Shown here: piece after piece, positions 1 through 5,901 of the stretch
Layout of the letters: every line of letters begins with the position of its first letter
Position numbering within the stretch: position 1 is the first letter of the stretch
Virus record (IMG/VR): IMGVR_UViG_3300043775_000843
Location: 1 to 37,863 of that record
Source: a virus
Length of the DNA stretch: 37,863 bases
Strand: one strand, 5' to 3'
Notes under the pieces: generated by a model
What the model was told of the DNA's origin: nothing
Databases searched by the model: none
The model's input: only the letters and a program-made list of their open reading frames with translations
Position numbers and translations under genes: made by a program

Positions 1-452
1 TATATTATGGCCTTTGAAACCCCCCCCCCCCCCCCCCCCCCCCTACGGAGGACGCCGGAAACAGTGCCCTTGATTGTCAACTTGTCGCCGACCTTGTAAT
101 TGTCGGGCACTTTTAGCGTGACAAGCTGATCCCCAAGCTCACCCTGCAGCGCCACCACCACCAGCTTATAGGCTACTGTTTTCTTCGCGGGCTTCTTCTG
201 CGTCGAGACTATGGTGCCGCCCTCCAGGGCGTCGATCGTCGTGCTGTAGGCGGTTGCGTAGCGCCGCAGCTGTTCCAACTTGGGCTTGCGGAATGATGAA
301 CTGGCGCCTTCATGCGCAATGGCGGTCGGCACCGGGATGCCGATATGTCGAGCCGCGTCCGACACAGTGTTGAAGCCAGCAGCCAAGCGCGCATTCCGCA
401 GGTTCAATGCGAGCGCGCTTCGCTCACTCTTGATACTTTTGGCGTTCGTCAT
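1..452 (-). CDS. XRE-family phage repressor (CI-like), 3' end beyond the window edge
   Basis: The frame opens at ATG 452 and stays open to base 1, giving at least 150 codons. Residues about 17-80 form a helix-turn-helix of the XRE type common in alphaproteobacterial phage repressors (LRNARLAAGF, then SDAARHIGIP, then FRKPKLEQLRRYA). A lysine-rich linker (QKKPAKKT) and a beta-rich segment (YKLVVVALQG, VPDNYKVGDKLTIKG) follow, and no S24 peptidase signature is visible. The gene is divergent from the Cro-like gene at 668 and faces a cluster of palindromic operators, the normal place for a lysogeny repressor. The last codons cross the 24-C run and encode seven glycines, which may be an assembly artefact. 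If the molecule is circular, the frame stops at once (TAC then TGA across the junction), giving about 151 residues. The repressor role is an inference from fold and position. Confidence 0.72.
   Translation of the reverse strand, partial: MTNAKSIKSERSALALNLRNARLAAGFNTVSDAARHIGIPVPTAIAHEGASSSFRKPKLEQLRRYATAYSTTIDALEGGTIVSTQKKPAKKTVAYKLVVVALQGELGDQLVTLKVPDNYKVGDKLTIKGTVSGVLRRGGGGGGGVSKAII
20..43. repeat. 24-base homopolymer C run
   Basis: Bases 20-43 are an uninterrupted run of 24 C, unlike anything else in the window. It lies inside the 3' part of the repressor frame, where it would encode seven consecutive glycines. Its place at the extreme contig end suggests a sequencing or assembly artefact, or a tailed end, more than biology. 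Confidence 0.9.
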
Positions 453-482
453 TTTACACTCACTGGTTCAGCATTACCGTTA

Positions 483-510
483 TCTTTAGCATGCATATGC
501 ATTGTGACAA
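483..510 (-). promoter_or_regulatory. Candidate repressor promoter with an operator in the spacer
   Basis: Reading leftward, TTGTCA (510-505) and TAAAGA (488-483) are separated by 16 bases, a reasonable sigma70 -35/-10 pair. The start codon of the repressor lies about 30 bases downstream. The spacer holds the perfect palindrome ATGCATATGCAT (491-502), so a protein bound there would block this promoter. This fits autorepression. No start-site data exist, so the call rests on sequence resemblance. Confidence 0.45.
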
Positions 511-623
511 GCTTAAAACAATTATGCAACTGCATGTCAGACCCGCGCCTGTGGATAACTCACGTCAAGTTTTTTTGTGTCCTTGCGTAATGCATCCGCA
601 TGCATTCATAATGCAATCTGCAT
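491..623. promoter_or_regulatory. Operator cluster between repressor and Cro-like gene
   Basis: Four dyads of the form ATGC-N4/5-GCAT occur in 133 bases: ATGCATATGCAT at 491-502, ATGCAACTGCAT at 524-535, ATGCATCCGCAT at 590-601 and ATGCAATCTGCAT at 611-623. The latter two sit in a dense TGCAT-rich patch. An 8-base constrained pattern should appear less than once by chance in the whole window, so the clustering is not random. The location is that of lambda-type OR sites. The binding protein (repressor at 452, Cro-like protein at 668, or both) is inferred. Confidence 0.7.
550..558 (-). promoter_or_regulatory. Perfect consensus DnaA box
   Basis: The top strand reads TGTGGATAA, which on the bottom strand is TTATCCACA, the strong consensus DnaA box. 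It lies in the AT-rich control region between the repressor and the Cro-like gene. The phage also encodes a protein with a DnaA domain-IV-like DNA-binding region (35976-36473), so the site may have a phage or host ligand. One box alone does not prove an origin. Confidence 0.55.
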
Positions 624-652
624 AGCCGGGAAACTTTTTTAACTGCATTAAT

Positions 653-661
653 TGATACAAT
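653..661 (+). promoter_or_regulatory. Candidate extended -10 promoter for the rightward early operon
   Basis: TGA-TACAAT (653-661) matches an extended -10 element (TGN plus TANAAT-like hexamer). No good -35 is visible 17 bases upstream. The predicted start would fall near base 668, at or just before the first GTG of the Cro-like gene, so the leader would be very short or absent. Operators at 590-623 lie immediately upstream. Confidence 0.4.
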
Positions 662-667
662 TACGAG

Positions 668-865
668 GTGAAAGTGCCCAACCCATTATCAGAACAGATT
701 AAAACACTGCGCGAGAAGCGCGGATGGACGCAGCAGGATCTCGCCACCAAGCTCGGCGTCGAGCAGTCCACGGTTTCCAGATGGGAGCGCGATATGTCGC
801 GCCCCCTCGGCGTCTACCTGAGCTTTCTTGAGCGCCTGCTGGCCGGCCGCCGGGTGCGCAAGTGA
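668..865 (+). CDS. Cro-like XRE helix-turn-helix protein
   Basis: A 65-residue protein that is almost entirely one HTH domain: IKTLREKRGWTQQDLATKLG, then VEQSTVSRWERD, the classic XRE pattern with the recognition helix around STVSRWE. It is the first gene of the rightward operon, divergent from the repressor, so a Cro-type antagonist is the natural reading. The start is uncertain: GTG 668 has GAG only three bases away, while GTG 674 has GAGG five bases upstream and would give 63 residues. The gene ends in GTGA overlapping the RuvC-like gene. Confidence 0.8.
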   Translation: MKVPNPLSEQIKTLREKRGWTQQDLATKLGVEQSTVSRWERDMSRPLGVYLSFLERLLAGRRVRK

Positions 866-1332
866 AGGTGCTCGGGTGTGACCCTGGCAAAAAGGGCGCC
901 ATTGCATTGATCGACGGCGCGCAGCTGCTGGCCGTCTTTGACATGCCGGTCGTCGCCCTGAAGCGGGGCACGAAGGTGTGCTGCCACAGCTTGAACGATC
1001 AGCTGGCGGCCTTGTTCTTTGAGCACGGCCCCATCGACCTGGCCGTCCTCGAAACGGTCCACGCCACGCCGCAGATGGGCGTCACGTCGGCGTTCGACTT
1101 CGGCCGCTCGTCGGGCGTCGTCGAGATGGCGCTGGTGGCCCGCGGCGTGCGGCTGGAGCAGGTACAGCCTGCCGCATGGAAGAAGGCGCTTGGCCTCGAT
1201 GCCGACAAGAATAGCTCGCTGGCGCTGGCGCGTGCCAAGTGGCCGGGCTCCGATGCCTTCTCGCTGCAGAAGCATGAGGGCCGCGCCGAAAGCAGCCTTA
1301 TTGCAGAGTGGGCACGGAGGTTTATGGGCTGA
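862..1332 (+). CDS. RuvC-like Holliday junction resolvase
   Basis: A 156-residue RNase H-fold nuclease of the phage RuvC type. The first catalytic acid is in GCDPGKKGAIALID (D7), the second in VLETVHA (E64), and the C-terminal acids are in KHEGRAESSLIAEWA (E139, E143; many homologues have D in place of E139). The family cuts branched DNA at Holliday junctions during recombination and before packaging. It starts with GTG overlapping the stop of the HTH gene and ends in TGATG with the next gene, so it is translationally coupled. Confidence 0.85.
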   Translation: MKVLGCDPGKKGAIALIDGAQLLAVFDMPVVALKRGTKVCCHSLNDQLAALFFEHGPIDLAVLETVHATPQMGVTSAFDFGRSSGVVEMALVARGVRLEQVQPAAWKKALGLDADKNSSLALARAKWPGSDAFSLQKHEGRAESSLIAEWARRFMG

Positions 1333-1529
1333 TGAGCATCGACTACATCAAGGTCGCCGCCGCCGTGGACTACATCAAGCTCGCCGCCACGGCGCGGCAC
1401 ATTCAGGAGACGGTCTTCAACCGCGCCGCCGACAGCGACATCAAGCTGACGGCGGACACGGTGAAGGTGGTGATGGAGGCGTCGATCGAGCTCGCCTTCA
1501 TCGCGCATCGGGGTGATGCAAATGTATGA
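1332..1529 (+). CDS. Small hypothetical protein (65 aa)
   Basis: Starts at ATG 1332, which shares its A with the TGA of the resolvase gene. It is soluble and mostly helical, with a repeated YIK motif near the N-terminus (DYIKVAAAVDYIKLAATA). No family recognised. Its place between the resolvase and membrane microproteins gives no functional clue. Confidence 0.6.
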   Translation: MSIDYIKVAAAVDYIKLAATARHIQETVFNRAADSDIKLTADTVKVVMEASIELAFIAHRGDANV

Positions 1530-1623
1530 CGCAACTGTATTGACGATTGGCTTCCTGGCCGCTGGCTGCGCCGTGTTCGTCGTCGTCATCGCGTTTTTGG
1601 TCGTGGGAGGCAGGGCATCATGA
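1516..1623 (+). CDS. Single-pass membrane microprotein (35 aa)
   Basis: ATG 1516 opens a 35-codon frame ending at TGA 1621-1623. It encodes MQMYDATVLTIGFLAAG followed by a hydrophobic stretch (CAVFVVVIAFLVV) and GGRAS, so one membrane helix is likely. The alternative ATG at 1522 has GGGGTG six bases upstream and may be the true start (33 aa). It overlaps the end of the preceding gene by 14 bases and its stop overlaps the next start (ATGA), which supports it as a real coupled gene. Function unknown. Confidence 0.5.
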   Translation: MQMYDATVLTIGFLAAGCAVFVVVIAFLVVGGRAS

Positions 1624-1808
1624 ACGCCTTCTTCGCCGGCGTGCTGTTCGGCGCCATCTTCATGGGCTCAATCGTCGTGGCCTACTTCACCCACCGCTGG
1701 CGCCCGCGTCACCGCCAGCGCGAGATTGAGCCGTGGAGCGATGCCACCTACCAGGTGCCGCCTGTTCAAACCCGCATCCTCGTCAACAAGAGAGAAATAA
1801 CGCTATGA
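1620..1808 (+). CDS. Small membrane protein (62 aa)
   Basis: ATG 1620 overlaps the previous TGA. The N-terminal 25 residues (AFFAGVLFGAIFMGSIVVAYF) form one membrane helix. A basic patch (HRWRPRHRQR) and a polar tail follow, so the C-terminus is probably cytoplasmic by the positive-inside rule. Its stop overlaps the next gene as ATGA. No family recognised. Confidence 0.6.
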   Translation: MNAFFAGVLFGAIFMGSIVVAYFTHRWRPRHRQREIEPWSDATYQVPPVQTRILVNKREITL

Positions 1809-2044
1809 GCCTAGCCGCCCTATCTGAAGCCCTCGAAAACTTCGCTGCCAACGACACCGTCCTGTTCGAAACCTTGCTGGGCCACCTCGACCGGGAGCTT
1901 GCCGAGATCGAGGCCGAGCGGGCAAAGATGAACGCCTTCCTTGACGCGCGCCGCGAGAAGATCGCCGAGCGCAAGGTGGCGTTCACCGCTGAGTTTGACG
2001 CGCGCGCCAGCGACATCTACGCCATCGTCAACGGGAAGGGCTGA
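1805..2044 (+). CDS. Small coiled-coil hypothetical protein (79 aa)
   Basis: ATG 1805 shares bases with the preceding stop (ATGA). The protein is highly charged and helical, with ELAEIEAERAKMNAFLDARR and EKIAERKVAF predicting a coiled coil. A start further upstream in this frame is possible but would overlap the previous gene heavily. Function unknown. Confidence 0.6.
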   Translation: MSLAALSEALENFAANDTVLFETLLGHLDRELAEIEAERAKMNAFLDARREKIAERKVAFTAEFDARASDIYAIVNGKG

Positions 2045-2045
2045 C

Positions 2046-2168
2046 ATGCCGCAGAACGAGATCCAGTGGCTGATGTTCCTGTTCTTCGCCGTGGGCGCGC
2101 TCGGCGGCTGCATCTACCTGGTGCAGCTGGTGGCTGATGCCGCCCGCGCTTTGTCGAGGCGTGGGTGA
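2046..2168 (+). CDS. Single-pass membrane microprotein (40 aa)
   Basis: ATG 2046 lies one base after the preceding TGA. The 40-residue product has one membrane helix (WLMFLFFAVGALGGCIYLVQLV) with polar ends MPQNEIQ and ADAARALSRRG. The stop overlaps the GTG start of the DpdA-like gene, so it sits inside the coupled operon. Function unknown. Confidence 0.5.
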   Translation: MPQNEIQWLMFLFFAVGALGGCIYLVQLVADAARALSRRG

Positions 2169-2845
2169 TCCACTATCACGGCACGCCTATCTCGCCAGTC
2201 GCGCGGCTTTATGAGCTCGCCGGCGCGCATTTCTGCGTGTCGTATATGGCCCCGAAGGACGTTAAACGATGCCACGAAATCGGCCAATCTGTCATGCTCG
2301 ACAACGGCGCATTCTCTGTGTGGAAGCGTGGCGCAACGCCAGACTGGCATGGCTATTACAAATGGTCAGACCAGTGGCTCGATTGTCCGACGACATGGGC
2401 CATCATCCCTGACATCGTAGAAGCCGATGAAGGTGCCCAAGACGCTTTGATTGAGGAGTGGCCGCACGGATTTCAGGGGTCGCCAGTTTGGCACCTGCAC
2501 GAAAGCTGTGACCGCCTGCTGCGTCTGATCGACCATTGGCCGCGTGTCTGCATGGGGTCAAGCGCGCAGTACTCCGTGCCGCTGTCTGATCCGTGGCGGC
2601 GCCGGATGGATGAGGCGTGGAACGCGATCGCAGCTAAAAACGCCCGCACGCCCTACATCCACATGCTGCGCGGGATGGCCTGCTCCGGGGAGCGGTGGCC
2701 GTTTGCCAGCGTCGATAGCACCGACATCGCCCGCAACCATAACCGCCCGCAAAACACGCCGCGTGCCATGCGCGACCGCTGGGATGCCGTGCAATGTCCG
2801 ATTAATTGGAGCCCGGCTCCGCAGCAGATGGAGCTCATCGCATGA
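2165..2845 (+). CDS. DpdA-like tRNA-guanine-transglycosylase-fold protein (7-deazaguanine DNA modification candidate)
   Basis: A 226-residue protein that I read as a short TGT/DpdA-type base-exchange enzyme. Motifs in order: LDNGAF (45-50, D46) corresponds to the SDSGGF/LDSGxF aspartate region of TGT; IIPDIV (80-85); WHLHES (109-114); MGSSAQY (130-136); HMLRGM (166-171); and SVDSTD (182-187), where D184 matches the nucleophile region of DpdA proteins. The C-terminal zinc-binding cysteine motif of tRNA-specific TGT is absent and the protein is much shorter than the about 370 residues of bacterial Tgt. DpdA enzymes exchange guanine in DNA for a 7-deazaguanine. GTG 2165 overlaps the preceding stop, and its stop overlaps the YhhQ-like gene (ATGA), linking it to precursor supply. 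Activity on DNA is inferred. Confidence 0.68.
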   Translation: MIHYHGTPISPVARLYELAGAHFCVSYMAPKDVKRCHEIGQSVMLDNGAFSVWKRGATPDWHGYYKWSDQWLDCPTTWAIIPDIVEADEGAQDALIEEWPHGFQGSPVWHLHESCDRLLRLIDHWPRVCMGSSAQYSVPLSDPWRRRMDEAWNAIAAKNARTPYIHMLRGMACSGERWPFASVDSTDIARNHNRPQNTPRAMRDRWDAVQCPINWSPAPQQMELIA

Positions 2846-3348
2846 GATACCTGGTTTTCCTCGCCTTCCTCGCCACGGTGCCGCTCGCCAACTGGATGAT
2901 CGGCAACGTCGGCACTGTATGCATCCCTGACGGACCATGCTTGCTGCCGGTTGGCTTCGGCCTGTCGGCACCAAGCGGTGTCTTGGTCATCGGCGTAGCT
3001 TTGGTCTTGCGTGACTTTGTACAGCAGCAACTGGGCATCCGCTGGGCTTTCGCAGCTATTGCCTGCGGTGTCGTGTTGTCTGCTGCGGTTGCGCCGCCTG
3101 CGCTCGTCGTCGCATCGGCGGCCGCTTTCCTGCTGTCAGAGCTCGCCGATCTTGGCGTCTACACCCCCTTGCGGCGCCGTGGTCTGGCGCTAGCAGTCCT
3201 TGCCTCGGGTGCCGTTGGTTCTGTCGTCGATAGCGCAGTGTTCCTGTTGCTGGCATTCGGATCGCTTGACTACATCGGCGGCCAGGTGGTCGGAAAGCTG
3301 TGGATGACTGGCCTTGGCGCGGCGGTTCTCGCGTGGAGGCGCAAGTGA
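2842..3348 (+). CDS. VUT/YhhQ-family queuosine-precursor transporter
   Basis: A 168-residue integral membrane protein of the VUT family (YhhQ), whose characterised members import preQ0/preQ1-type queuosine precursors. Visible hallmarks are ANWMIGNVG near the N-terminus, APSGVLVIGVALVLRDFVQ (the conserved RD segment), ALVVASAAAFLLSELADLGVY and SVVDSAVFLLLAFGS. About five or six hydrophobic segments are present. ATG 2842 overlaps the stop of the DpdA-like gene (ATGA), so the two are translated together. An upstream in-frame start at 2806 is unlikely because it lies inside the DpdA gene. With no queuosine-biosynthesis gene visible, import of host or medium precursor is the likely supply route (inference). 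Confidence 0.8.
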   Translation: MRYLVFLAFLATVPLANWMIGNVGTVCIPDGPCLLPVGFGLSAPSGVLVIGVALVLRDFVQQQLGIRWAFAAIACGVVLSAAVAPPALVVASAAAFLLSELADLGVYTPLRRRGLALAVLASGAVGSVVDSAVFLLLAFGSLDYIGGQVVGKLWMTGLGAAVLAWRRK

Positions 3349-3533
3349 TGGCCGACCGCAAGGCGTCGTTCAAGAAGGCCGACTTGGAGCGGGCGCTGAA
3401 GGCGATCCGCGATACCGGCATGACGATGGCGGTGGAGGTGACGCGCGACGGGACGATCCGCCTGATCCCATCCGAGACGATGCGCGCTCAGGTTGAGACC
3501 GGCAGAAAGACACGCGCACCCATTCCGTTATAA
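3348..3533 (+). CDS. Small hypothetical protein upstream of integrase (61 aa)
   Basis: ATG 3348 overlaps the TGA of the transporter gene. The protein starts MADRKASFKKADLERALKAI and ends with a basic tail. I recognise it only as a small protein type often found before integrase genes in alphaproteobacterial phages. Its size, charge and position would suit an excisionase or DNA-architectural role, but no winged-helix signature is clear, so function stays open. Confidence 0.6.
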   Translation: MADRKASFKKADLERALKAIRDTGMTMAVEVTRDGTIRLIPSETMRAQVETGRKTRAPIPL

Positions 3534-3542
3534 GGTGGCACC

Positions 3543-4613
3543 ATGCCCAAGCGCAAACTCCCCCACCTGAACTATGAGCGCGACCGCCACGGGACCCGCC
3601 GCTACTATGTCCGCATCCGCCACGGCAGGCGGATTGCGATCGCCGGCGAGTATGGCACGTCGGAGTTCATGGAGAGCTACAGGGCAGCCCTTGCCGGTGC
3701 CCCGCAGCCATCAGCCCGCCAGCCGCGCGGCACGATGAACTGGCTAGCGGCCCGGTGGCGCGAGAGCTCCGACTGGTCGGAGACATCTATGGCGACCAGG
3801 CGCCAGCGCGAGAATATCCTGAAGCATGTACTGGACAAGAGTGGCAGCTGCGACTGCGCGGACATCACCAAGGCCGACGTTCGGCTGGGCAAGGAGAGCC
3901 GGAAGGCCACGCCGGCCGCCGCCAACAATTTCCTGAAGACGATGCGCGCCCTGTTCCGCTGGGCGGTGTCGGAGGAGATCCTGCCCGACAACCCGGCGCA
4001 GGGCGTGCCGCTGTTCCCCAAGCGCAAGGGCCACGTCGGCTATGTGCCGTGGACGATCGACGATGTCGAGGCGTATCGGGACGCTTACCCACTGGGCACG
4101 CGCGAGCGCCTGGCGCTGGAGATTGCGATCAACACCGGGCTGCGCCGCGGCGACATCGCCCGGCTGGGCCGCCAGCACCTCCGCAATGGGGTGATCGACA
4201 TCAGGACCGAGAAGACCGGCGTGCAGCTATTCATCCCGCTGCTGCCGAAGCTGCAGGAGGCGATCGAGGCTGGCCCGGTGGGCGACATGGTCTTCCTGGC
4301 TGGCAAGCGCGGTGGGCGACCGATGCGCAAGGAGAGCCTCGGCACCCTCTTCCGCACCTGGGCGAAGGCTGCCGGCGTCACCAAGCGCCTGCACGGGCTG
4401 CGCAAGCTGTGCGCCACGATCATTGCCGACGACGGCGCCAGCGAGCTTGAGCTCCAGGCACTGTTCGGCTGGCTCACCAACAGCCAGTCTGCGGTCTACA
4501 CCAAGGACGCCAACAATAAGCGCCTGGCGCTGCGGGCGGCCATGCGTTTGATCGAGGCGGAAGGTGATGACGAGGACGACGACGAGGCCAGAACGGGAAC
4601 AAAACTGCCCTAA
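3543..4613 (+). CDS. int: Tyrosine-family phage integrase
   Basis: A 356-residue site-specific recombinase. An N-terminal arm-binding-like basic region (RHGTRRYYVRIRHGRRI) is followed by a SAM-like core-binding domain (about 65-160) and the catalytic domain. Catalytic residues read as R201 or R202 (INTGLRRGDIARLG), K224 (TEKTG), H284 and R287 (HGLRK), W310 in the His/Trp position (LFGWLTN) and Y319 (SAVYTKDA). Trp at the fifth position is seen in Cre, so the enzyme is probably active. The acidic tail (EGDDEDDDEA) is unusual. It starts at ATG 3543, 10 bases after the previous stop, with AAGG upstream. The gene faces the end of the late operon across the candidate attP, as expected for a temperate phage. 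Confidence 0.93.
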   Translation: MPKRKLPHLNYERDRHGTRRYYVRIRHGRRIAIAGEYGTSEFMESYRAALAGAPQPSARQPRGTMNWLAARWRESSDWSETSMATRRQRENILKHVLDKSGSCDCADITKADVRLGKESRKATPAAANNFLKTMRALFRWAVSEEILPDNPAQGVPLFPKRKGHVGYVPWTIDDVEAYRDAYPLGTRERLALEIAINTGLRRGDIARLGRQHLRNGVIDIRTEKTGVQLFIPLLPKLQEAIEAGPVGDMVFLAGKRGGRPMRKESLGTLFRTWAKAAGVTKRLHGLRKLCATIIADDGASELELQALFGWLTNSQSAVYTKDANNKRLALRAAMRLIEAEGDDEDDDEARTGTKLP

Positions 4614-4735
4614 CCTTTTCGTTTTTCCGTCTGATGCTTAAATTCGGCCAATGATTTCAATAGGATAGAAATCCTTGGTGGGCGATGTAGATGTGGACTT
4701 TAGTATATATTTCAATTATTTAGATGCCCTAACCT
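4606..4735. other. Candidate attP region with flanking direct repeats and a tRNA 3'-end-like core
   Basis: An 11-bp direct repeat, TGCCCTAACCT, occurs at 4606-4616 (overlapping the integrase stop) and 4725-4735, a layout like integrase arm sites. Between them, bottom-strand bases 4690-4676 read CTACATCGCCCACCA, which looks like the 3' acceptor end of a tRNA including CCA. Many integrases target tRNA 3' ends, so the core may be here. No full T-arm is present, so the identity would extend only about 15 bases. The location next to int supports the call, but the core and crossover point are unproven. Confidence 0.5.
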
Positions 4736-4753
4736 AGTCAAACACCCCCATTG

Positions 4754-4776
4754 AAAACGCTTGGCTATATCAAGCG
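4754..4776 (-). terminator. Rho-independent-like terminator of the late operon
   Basis: On the bottom strand CGCTTG-ATATAGC-CAAGCG forms a 6-bp perfect stem with a 7-base loop, followed by TTTTC. It lies just downstream of the last leftward gene (4787-5026) and would stop late transcription before it enters attP and int. The T-tract is short, so termination may be partial. Confidence 0.55.
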
Positions 4777-4786
4777 CCGCCCGCAC

Positions 4787-5026
4787 CTATCTGCACCGTT
4801 TCTTCGCGTTGTCCCACTCGCCGCCGCGGCGCACGCAGTCGGCCATCTGCTGCTCGATCTCTGCCGAATTGCGGCGCGTGACGTAGGCGGCGATATAGGG
4901 CCAAGCCTTCGTCAGCAGCACGCCGCCCAAGCCCAGCCAGAACGTCGGCCGCTGGGCGACGAGGTAGCCGCCAGCGCCGATCCCGAGTAGCAGGATGGCG
5001 ATGGCGGCGATCTCCAGCCAGCTCAT
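4787..5026 (-). CDS. Small membrane protein in lysis cassette (79 aa)
   Basis: ATG 5026 overlaps the stop of the holin-like gene (ATGA). The N-terminus has a membrane segment (WLEIAAIAILLLGIGAGGYLVA), then a weaker hydrophobic stretch (FWLGLGGVLLTKAWPYIAAYV), and a polar tail with two cysteines (ADCVRRGGEWDNAKKRC). As last gene of the lysis cluster it could be a second holin, antiholin or spanin-like partner. Sequence alone does not decide. Confidence 0.6.
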   Translation of the reverse strand: MSWLEIAAIAILLLGIGAGGYLVAQRPTFWLGLGGVLLTKAWPYIAAYVTRRNSAEIEQQMADCVRRGGEWDNAKKRCR

Positions 5027-5199
5027 GCCTTCGGCGTGTTCGGCACCATGTAGGTGACGGCGGCCGTCAGCACCGCGCCGAGCACGGCGGAGACGGCATC
5101 GATCAGCGTGGGATTGGCCCAGCCGGTCGAGATGCCGAAAACGCCGACCAGCGCGATGAGGCTGGTGATGAATGCGGCGACAGCCTTGTGTGCGGTCAT
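5023..5199 (-). CDS. Putative holin (58 aa)
   Basis: A 58-residue protein with two hydrophobic helices: AVAAFITSLIALVGVFGIST and LIDAVSAVLGAVLTAAVTYMV, ending in PNTPKA. This resembles small phage holin-like proteins that end in YMVPN-type tails. ATG 5199 has a good ribosome site (TAGGAG, seven bases upstream). It follows the endolysin and overlaps the next gene, consistent with a lysis cassette. Holin function is inferred from size, topology and position. Confidence 0.65.
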   Translation of the reverse strand: MTAHKAVAAFITSLIALVGVFGISTGWANPTLIDAVSAVLGAVLTAAVTYMVPNTPKA

Positions 5200-5208
5200 A
5201 TTAGTCTC

Positions 5209-5619
5209 CTACTTTTTGCCTGGGTGTGTGGCCCACGGCAGTTGAAAATGCGGTCCGTCCTTGAACTTCCAGTCGCCGCCCCACTCGATCGGCACTTTCT
5301 CGGCCTTGGCGGCAGATTTCACCGCCGTCGCCAGCGGGCCGCTATACAGACCCCAGTCCCAGCGGGGCACGCCCTTGATGGTCATGGCGAAATCGACGGC
5401 GTGGCTGTAGCCATTGGCGGCAGGGATGTGGCGCGAGCGCAGCGTTCTGCTGGCGCCCTTGGCCTTGAGCACCTTCTGCTCCTCAAGGGTTCGCGTGCCG
5501 CAGGTGATGATCCAGCCCGTCTCCGGGTCTTTCCAATCCTTAGCCGTGCGACGCACGACGCGGACGAGATCCGGGTGGACGCCTTTCAGCTTCTTCTCGG
5601 AGGCTGCGTTGATGATCAT
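5209..5619 (-). CDS. Endolysin, M15-type L-alanyl-D-glutamate/D-Ala peptidase
   Basis: A 136-residue zinc peptidase of the VanY/M15 group that would cut peptide cross-links in peptidoglycan. Motifs: TCGTRTLEEQKVL (the conserved R-T-x-x-x-Q segment), SRHIPAANGYSHAVDF with likely zinc ligands H64 and D76, and WGGDWKFKDGPHFQL with H124 as the third ligand. No signal peptide is seen, so export depends on a holin. ATG 5619 overlaps the stop of the upstream membrane protein. Neighbours are membrane proteins of the lysis cassette. Confidence 0.88.
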   Translation of the reverse strand: MIINAASEKKLKGVHPDLVRVVRRTAKDWKDPETGWIITCGTRTLEEQKVLKAKGASRTLRSRHIPAANGYSHAVDFAMTIKGVPRWDWGLYSGPLATAVKSAAKAEKVPIEWGGDWKFKDGPHFQLPWATHPGKK

Positions 5620-5894
5620 GGCTTGCCCTTCTCGGGCATGCCGCGCTGCAGCAATTCCTTAATCTCGGTCAGGTCGTCGCGGATGTAGTTGAACTTTTCC
5701 TCGAGCACGGTGATGCGCCGCTCATAAGCCTGCTGCGCGTCGTCGCTCTCCTCGAGGTTCGTGATGCGGCCCTCGTAGTTCTCGAACTTTGCCGAGCCCC
5801 ACGACGTGATGACGATCGTCTGCACCAGCAGGGCGAGGATCAGGCCCAGCGGCACCTTCTTGTCGAGGTGCCAAGCGTTTTCGTCTCGGGTCAT
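5616..5894 (-). CDS. Membrane-anchored coiled-coil protein in lysis cassette (92 aa)
   Basis: One membrane helix near the N-terminus (KVPLGLILALLVQTIVITSWG) is followed by a long coiled coil (YEGRITNLEESD, YERRITVLEEKFNYIRDDLTEIKELL). This topology fits an inner-membrane spanin-like or holin-associated protein. ATG 5894 has GAGGA five bases upstream. Position directly before the endolysin supports a lysis role, but the exact class is unproven. Confidence 0.7.
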   Translation of the reverse strand: MTRDENAWHLDKKVPLGLILALLVQTIVITSWGSAKFENYEGRITNLEESDDAQQAYERRITVLEEKFNYIRDDLTEIKELLQRGMPEKGKP

Positions 5895-5901
5895 GATGTC
5901 C

